Positions 56,237 through 64,000 of a DNA stretch of 64,000 bases are shown here, piece after piece. Location: positions 34,806 through 98,805 of the forward strand of contig CAWUGW010000645.1 of NCBI GenBank assembly GCA_963921795.1, read 5' to 3'. Position 1 is the first letter of the stretch; each line of letters begins with the position of its first letter. The position numbers were made by a program, and so were the translations under genes. This stretch comes from Nannobrachium achirus. Lineage: Eukaryota > Chordata > Actinopteri > Myctophiformes > Myctophidae. The notes below the pieces were generated by a model, which made no database searches, was not told the DNA's origin, and saw nothing but the letters and a program-made list of their open reading frames with translations.

Positions 56237-59200
56237 TATGTTAAGACCTGAGATCAATGACTAAACATCTGCAGTACTACTCTGAGCTATGTTAAGACCT
56301 GAGATCAATGACTAAACATCTGCAGTACTACTCTGAGCTATGTTAAGACCTGAGATCAATGACTAAACATCTGCAGTACTACTCTGAGCTATGTTAAGAC
56401 CTGAGATCAATGACTAAACATCTGCAGTACTACTCTGAGCTATGTTAAGACCTGAGATCAATGACTAAACATCTGCAGTACTACTCTGAGCTATGTTAAG
56501 ACCTGAGATCAATGACTAAACATCTGCAGTACTACTCTGAGCTATGTTAAGACCTGAGATCAATGACTAAACATCTGCAGTACTACTCTGAGCTATGTTA
56601 AGACCTGAGATCAATGACTAAACATCTGCAGTACTACTCTGAGCTATGTTAAGACCTGAGATCAATGACTAAACATCTGCAGTACTACTCTGAGCTATGT
56701 TAAGACCTGAGATCAATGACTAAACATCTGCAGTACTACTCTGAGCTATGTTAAGACCCGAGATCAATGACTAAACATCTGCAGTACTACTCTGAGCTAT
56801 GTTAAGACCCGAGATCAATGACTAAACATCTGCAGTACTACTCTGAGCTATGTTAAGACCCGAGATCAATGACTAAACATCTGCAGTACTACTCTGAGCT
56901 ATGTTAAGACCCGAGATCAATGACTAAACATCTGCAGTACTACTCTGAGCTATGTTAAGACCCGAGATCAATGACTAAACATCTGCAGTACTACTCTGAG
57001 CTATGTTAAGACCCGAGATCAATGACTAAACATCTGCAGTACTACTCTGAGCTATGTTAAGACCCGAGATCAATGACTAAACATCTGCAGTACTACTCTG
57101 AGCTATGTTAAGACCCGAGATCAATGACTAAACATCTGCAGTACTACTCTGAGCTATGTTAAGACCCGAGATCAATGACTAAACATCTGCAGTACTACTC
57201 TGAGCTATGTTAAGACCCGAGATCAATGACTAAACATCTGCAGTACTACTCTGAGCTATGTTAAGACCCGAGATCAATGACTAAACATCTGCAGTACTAC
57301 TCTGAGCTATGTTAAGACCCGAGATCAATGACTAAACATCTGCAGTACTACTCTGAGCTATGTTAAGACCCGAGATCAATGACTAAACATCTGCAGTACT
57401 ACTCTGAGCTATGTTAAGACCCGAGATCAATGACTAAACATCTGCAGTACTACTCTGAGCTATGTTAAGACCCGAGATCAATGACTAAACATCTGCAGTA
57501 CTACTCTGAGCTATGTTAAGACCCGAGATCAATGACTAAACATCTGCAGTACTACTCTGAGCTATGTTAAGACCCGAGATCAATGACTAAACATCTGCAG
57601 TACTACTCTGAGCTATGTTAAGACCCGAGATCAATGACTAAACATCTGCAGTACTACTCTGAGCTATGTTAAGACCCGAGATCAATGACTAAACATCTGC
57701 AGTACTACTCTGAGCTATGTTAAGACCCGAGATCAATGACTAAACATCTGCAGTACTACTCTGAGCTATGTTAAGACCCGAGATCAATGACTAAACATCT
57801 GCAGTACTACTCTGAGCTATGTTAAGACCCGAGATCAATGACTAAACATCTGCAGTACTACTCTGAGCTATGTTAAGACCCGAGATCAATGACTAAACAT
57901 CTGCAGTACTACTCTGAGCTATGTTAAGACCCGAGATCAATGACTAAACATCTGCAGTACTACTCTGAGCTATGTTAAGACCCGAGATCAATGACTAAAC
58001 ATCTGCAGTACTACTCTGAGCTATGTTAAGACCCGAGATCAATGACTAAACATCTGCAGTACTACTCTGAGCTATGTTAAGACCCGAGATCAATGACTAA
58101 ACATCTGCAGTACTACTCTGAGCTATGTTAAGACCCGAGATCAATGACTAAACATCTGCAGTACTACTCTGAGCTATGTTAAGACCCGAGATCAATGACT
58201 AAACATCTGCAGTACTACTCTGAGCTATGTTAAGACCCGAGATCAATGACTAAACATCTGCAGTACTACTCTGAGCTATGTTAAGACCCGAGATCAATGA
58301 CTAAACATCTGCAGTACTACTCTGAGCTATGTTAAGACCCGAGATCAATGACTAAACATCTGCAGTACTACTCTGAGCTATGTTAAGACCCGAGATCAAT
58401 GACTAAACATCTGCAGTACTACTCTGAGCTATGTTAAGACCCGAGATCAATGACTAAACATCTGCAGTACTACTCTGAGCTATGTTAAGACCCGAGATCA
58501 ATGACTAAACATCTGCAGTACTACTCTGAGCTATGTTAAGACCCGAGATCAATGACTAAACATCTGCAGTACTACTCTGAGCTATGTTAAGACCCGAGAT
58601 CAATGACTAAACATCTGCAGTACTACTCTGAGCTATGTTAAGACCCGAGATCAATGACTAAACATCTGCAGTACTACTCTGAGCTATGTTAAGACCCGAG
58701 ATCAATGACTAAACATCTGCAGTACTACTCTGAGCTATGTTAAGACCCGAGATCAATGACTAAACATCTGCAGTACTACTCTGAGCTATGTTAAGACCCG
58801 AGATCAATGACTAAACATCTGCAGTACTACTCTGAGCTATGTTAAGACCCGAGATCAATGACTAAACATCTGCAGTACTACTCTGAGCTATGTTAAGACC
58901 CGAGATCAATGACTAAACATCTGCAGTACTACTCTGAGCTATGTTAAGACCTGAGATCAATGACTAAACATCTGCAGTACTACTCTGAGCTATGTTAAGA
59001 CCCGAGATCAATGACTAAACATCTGCAGTACTACTCTGAGCTATGTTAAGACCTGAGATCAATGACTAAACATCTGCAGTACTACTCTGAGCTATGTTAA
59101 GACCTGAGATCAATGACTAAACATCTGCAGTACTACTCTGAGCTATGTTAAGACCTGAGATCAATGACTAAACATCTGCAGTACTACTCTGAGCTATGTT

Positions 59201-62200
59201 AAGACCTGAGATCAATGACTAAACATCTGCAGTACTACTCTGAGCTATGTTAAGACCTGAGATCAATGACTAAACATCTGCAGTACTACTCTGAGCTATG
59301 TTAAGACCTGAGATCAATGACTAAACATCTGCAGTACTACTCTGAGCTATGTTAAGACCTGAGATCAATGACTAAACATCTGCAGTACTACTCTGAGCTA
59401 TGTTAAGACCTGAGATCAATGACTAAACATCTGCAGTACTACTCTGAGCTATGTTAAGACCTGAGATCAATGACTAAACATCTGCAGTACTACTCTGAGC
59501 TATGTTAAGACCTGAGATCAATGACTAAACATCTGCAGTACTACTCTGAGCTATGTTAAGACCTGAGATCAATGACTAAACATCTGCAGTACTACTCTGA
59601 GCTATGTTAAGACCTGAGATCAATGACTAAACATCTGCAGTACTACTCTGAGCTATGTTAAGACCTGAGATCAATGACTAAACATCTGCAGTACTACTCT
59701 GAGCTATGTTAAGACCTGAGATCAATGACTAAACATCTGCAGTACTACTCTGAGCTATGTTAAGACCTGAGATCAATGACTAAACATCTGCAGTACTACT
59801 CTGAGCTATGTTAAGACCTGAGATCAATGACTAAACATCTGCAGTACTACTCTGAGCTATGTTAAGACCTGAGATCAATGACTAAACATCTGCAGTACTA
59901 CTCTGAGCTATGTTAAGACCTGAGATCAATGACTAAACATCTGCAGTACTACTCTGAGCTATGTTAAGACCTGAGATCAATGACTAAACATCTGCAGTAC
60001 TACTCTGAGCTATGTTAAGACCTGAGATCAATGACTAAACATCTGCAGTACTACTCTGAGCTATGTTAAGACCTGAGATCAATGACTAAACATCTGCAGT
60101 ACTACTCTGAGCTATGTTAAGACCTGAGATCAATGACTAAACATCTGCAGTACTACTCTGAGCTATGTTAAGACCTGAGATCAATGACTAAACATCTGCA
60201 GTACTACTCTGAGCTATGTTAAGACCTGAGATCAATGACTAAACATCTGCAGTACTACTCTGAGCTATGTTAAGACCTGAGATCAATGACTAAACATCTG
60301 CAGTACTACTCTGAGCTATGTTAAGACCTGAGATCAATGACTAAACATCTGCAGTACTACTCTGAGCTATGTTAAGACCTGAGATCAATGACTAAACATC
60401 TGCAGTACTACTCTGAGCTATGTTAAGACCTGAGATCAATGACTAAACATCTGCAGTACTACTCTGAGCTATGTTAAGACCTGAGATCAATGACTAAACA
60501 TCTGCAGTACTACTCTGAGCTATGTTAAGACCTGAGATCAATGACTAAACATCTGCAGTACTACTCTGAGCTATGTTAAGACCTGAGATCAATGACTAAA
60601 CATCTGCAGTACTACTCTGAGCTATGTTAAGACCTGAGATCAATGACTAAACATCTGCAGTACTACTCTGAGCTATGTTAAGACCTGAGATCAATGACTA
60701 AACATCTGCAGTACTACTCTGAGCTATGTTAAGACCTGAGATCAATGACTAAACATCTGCAGTACTACTCTGAGCTATGTTAAGACCTGAGATCAATGAC
60801 TAAACATCTGCAGTACTACTCTGAGCTATGTTAAGACCTGAGATCAATGACTAAACATCTGCAGTACTACTCTGAGCTATGTTAAGACCTGAGATCAATG
60901 ACTAAACATCTGCAGTACTACTCTGAGCTATGTTAAGACCTGAGATCAATGACTAAACATCTGCAGTACTACTCTGAGCTATGTTAAGACCTGAGATCAA
61001 TGACTAAACATCTGCAGTACTACTCTGAGCTATGTTAAGACCTGAGATCAATGACTAAACATCTGCAGTACTACTCTGAGCTATGTTAAGACCTGAGATC
61101 AATGACTAAACATCTGCAGTACTACTCTGAGCTATGTTAAGACCTGAGATCAATGACTAAACATCTGCAGTACTACTCTGAGCTATGTTAAGACCTGAGA
61201 TCAATGACTAAACATCTGCAGTACTACTCTGAGCTATGTTAAGACCTGAGATCAATGACTAAACATCTGCAGTACTACTCTGAGCTATGTTAAGACCTGA
61301 GATCAATGACTAAACATCTGCAGTACTACTCTGAGCTATGTTAAGACCTGAGATCAATGACTAAACATCTGCAGTACTACTCTGAGCTATGTTAAGACCT
61401 GAGATCAATGACTAAACATCTGCAGTACTACTCTGAGCTATGTTAAGACCTGAGATCAATGACTAAACATCTGCAGTACTACTCTGAGCTATGTTAAGAC
61501 CTGAGATCAATGACTAAACATCTGCAGTACTACTCTGAGCTATGTTAAGACCTGAGATCAATGACTAAACATCTGCAGTACTACTCTGAGCTATGTTAAG
61601 ACCTGAGATCAATGACTAAACATCTGCAGTACTACTCTGAGCTATGTTAAGACCTGAGATCAATGACTAAACATCTGCAGTACTACTCTGAGCTATGTTA
61701 AGACCTGAGATCAATGACTAAACATCTGCAGTACTACTCTGAGCTATGTTAAGACCTGAGATCAATGACTAAACATCTGCAGTACTACTCTGAGCTATGT
61801 TAAGACCTGAGATCAATGACTAAACATCTGCAGTACTACTCTGAGCTATGTTAAGACCTGAGATCAATGACTAAACATCTGCAGTACTACTCTGAGCTAT
61901 GTTAAGACCTGAGATCAATGACTAAACATCTGCAGTACTACTCTGAGCTATGTTAAGACCTGAGATCAATGACTAAACATCTGCAGTACTACTCTGAGCT
62001 ATGTTAAGACCTGAGATCAATGACTAAACATCTGCAGTACTACTCTGAGCTATGTTAAGACCTGAGATCAATGACTAAACATCTGCAGTACTACTCTGAG
62101 CTATGTTAAGACCTGAGATCAATGACTAAACATCTGCAGTACTACTCTGAGCTATGTTAAGACCTGAGATCAATGACTAAACATCTGCAGTACTACTCTG

Positions 62201-64000
62201 AGCTATGTTAAGACCTGAGATCAATGACTAAACATCTGCAGTACTACTCTGAGCTATGTTAAGACCTGAGATCAATGACTAAACATCTGCAGTACTACTC
62301 TGAGCTATGTTAAGACCTGAGATCAATGACTAAACATCTGCAGTACTACTCTGAGCTATGTTAAGACCTGAGATCAATGACTAAACATCTGCAGTACTAC
62401 TCTGAGCTATGTTAAGACCTGAGATCAATGACTAAACATCTGCAGTACTACTCTGAGCTATGTTAAGACCTGAGATCAATGACTAAACATCTGCAGTACT
62501 ACTCTGAGCTATGTTAAGACCTGAGATCAATGACTAAACATCTGCAGTACTACTCTGAGCTATGTTAAGACCTGAGATCAATGACTAAACATCTGCAGTA
62601 CTACTCTGAGCTATGTTAAGACCTGAGATCAATGACTAAACATCTGCAGTACTACTCTGAGCTATGTTAAGACCTGAGATCAATGACTAAACATCTGCAG
62701 TACTACTCTGAGCTATGTTAAGACCTGAGATCAATGACTAAACATCTGCAGTACTACTCTGAGCTATGTTAAGACCTGAGATCAATGACTAAACATCTGC
62801 AGTACTACTCTGAGCTATGTTAAGACCTGAGATCAATGACTAAACATCTGCAGTACTACTCTGAGCTATGTTAAGACCTGAGATCAATGACTAAACATCT
62901 GCAGTACTACTCTGAGCTATGTTAAGACCTGAGATCAATGACTAAACATCTGCAGTACTACTCTGAGCTATGTTAAGACCTGAGATCAATGACTAAACAT
63001 CTGCAGTACTACTCTGAGCTATGTTAAGACCTGAGATCAATGACTAAACATCTGCAGTACTACTCTGAGCTATGTTAAGACCTGAGATCAATGACTAAAC
63101 ATCTGCAGTACTACTCTGAGCTATGTTAAGACCTGAGATCAATGACTAAACATCTGCAGTACTACTCTGAGCTATGTTAAGACCTGAGATCAATGACTAA
63201 ACATCTGCAGTACTACTCTGAGCTATGTTAAGACCTGAGATCAATGACTAAACATCTGCAGTACTACTCTGAGCTATGTTAAGACCTGAGATCAATGACT
63301 AAACATCTGCAGTACTACTCTGAGCTATGTTAAGACCTGAGATCAATGACTAAACATCTGCAGTACTACTCTGAGCTATGTTAAGACCTGAGATCAATGA
63401 CTAAACATCTGCAGTACTACTCTGAGCTATGTTAAGACCTGAGATCAATGACTAAACATCTGCAGTACTACTCTGAGCTATGTTAAGACCTGAGATCAAT
63501 GACTAAACATCTGCAGTACTACTCTGAGCTATGTTAAGACCTGAGATCAATGACTAAACATCTGCAGTACTACTCTGAGCTATGTTAAGACCTGAGATCA
63601 ATGACTAAACATCTGCAGTACTACTCTGAGCTATGTTAAGACCTGAGATCAATGACTAAACATCTGCAGTACTACTCTGAGCTATGTTAAGACCTGAGAT
63701 CAATGACTAAACATCTGCAGTACTACTCTGAGCTATGTTAAGACCTGAGATCAATGACTAAACATCTGCAGTACTACTCTGAGCTATGTTAAGACCTGAG
63801 ATCAATGACTAAACATCTGCAGTACTACTCTGAGCTATGTTAAGACCTGAGATCAATGACTAAACATCTGCAGTACTACTCTGAGCTATGTTAAGACCTG
63901 AGATCAATGACTAAACATCTGCAGTACTACTCTGAGCTATGTTAAGACCTGAGATCAATGACTAAACATCTGCAGTACTACTCTGAGCTATGTTAAGACC
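56237..64000. repeat. 51-bp satellite array, right part, running off the window
   Basis: About 152 further copies of the same unit, in the same orientation and register, continuing to the last base. No insertion is seen. It contains the CpG-variant block listed separately. Confidence 0.97.
56749..59010. repeat. CpG-variant block within the satellite
   Basis: From 56759 to 58901, 43 successive units read GACCCGAG in place of GACCTGAG. One unit reverts (58952), one more has the C (59003), and then all are T. The change gives each unit its only CpG. Confidence 0.95.

Noticed and set aside
42707-64000. Regular short repeats resembling a CRISPR array
   Set aside because: The units are head-to-tail 51-bp copies with no variable spacers, in a eukaryotic genome. 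This is a satellite.

Overview
The window looks like teleost fish DNA. The signs are intron-rich host exons, very many (CA), (TG), (GA) and (TGAG) microsatellites, tRNA-headed SINEs whose tails resemble fish L2-type LINEs, hAT, Kolobok-like (TTAA) and Tc1-like elements, and nuisance repeats such as the units beginning GGGCCCGAGCACACACAG. The species cannot be read from the sequence. About 95 percent of the window is repeat or unassigned intron.

Host gene. I can assemble one host gene, on the minus strand, entering at the right and leaving at the left. Its visible exons in transcript order are: a Pro/Thr/Ser-rich repeat exon (42114-42521); SRCR exons A1 (39132-39431), B1 (34819-35121), A2 (34262-34555), B2 (32250-32552), A3 (31732-32019), B3 (from 30396, cut by a 200-base N gap), A4 (29875-30165), B4 (16872-17174) and C (8569-8877); and the first exon of a trypsin-type serine protease domain (4064-4280), ending just after the catalytic His. 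All internal junctions are phase 1, splice sites are GT/AG, and the reading frame stays open (B3 cannot be checked through the gap). SRCR repeats followed by a C-terminal trypsin domain is the architecture of neurotrypsin (PRSS12), so I call it neurotrypsin-like. The signal peptide, any kringle and the remaining protease exons are not in the window. The A/B pair was amplified in tandem (about 1.85-2.57 kb per unit), and B1 and B2 encode identical proteins.

Layout. 1-1000: spliced remnant of a MULE-type transposase. 1-4060: other repeats. 4064-17174: protease exon, SRCR C and SRCR B4, separated by introns full of SINEs, a LINE 3' end and MITEs. 17549-28649: an approximately 11-kb inverted-repeat element, itself invaded by an L2-like/SINE-like repeat, a solo LTR, a CArG-rich repeat, a 4.7-kb repeat cluster and a palindromic TTAA element. 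28689-36770: the SRCR A/B tandem duplication. 37640-42097: nested TIR elements and microsatellites. 42707-64000: a 51-bp satellite of roughly 300 units, interrupted by a SINE, two copies of a TTAA element and a 4.05-kb TA-flanked transposon, with one block of 43 successive units carrying a CpG variant. Because the Pro-rich exon begins at an internal-type splice acceptor, this satellite probably lies within an intron of the SRCR-protease gene.

The most interesting points are the paired SRCR exons with coordinated loss of one predicted disulfide in every type-A domain, a protease exon without a basic residue at the usual activation site, a dispersed palindromic mini-element of about 40-72 bp, and several insertions whose empty site can be read inside the same window.
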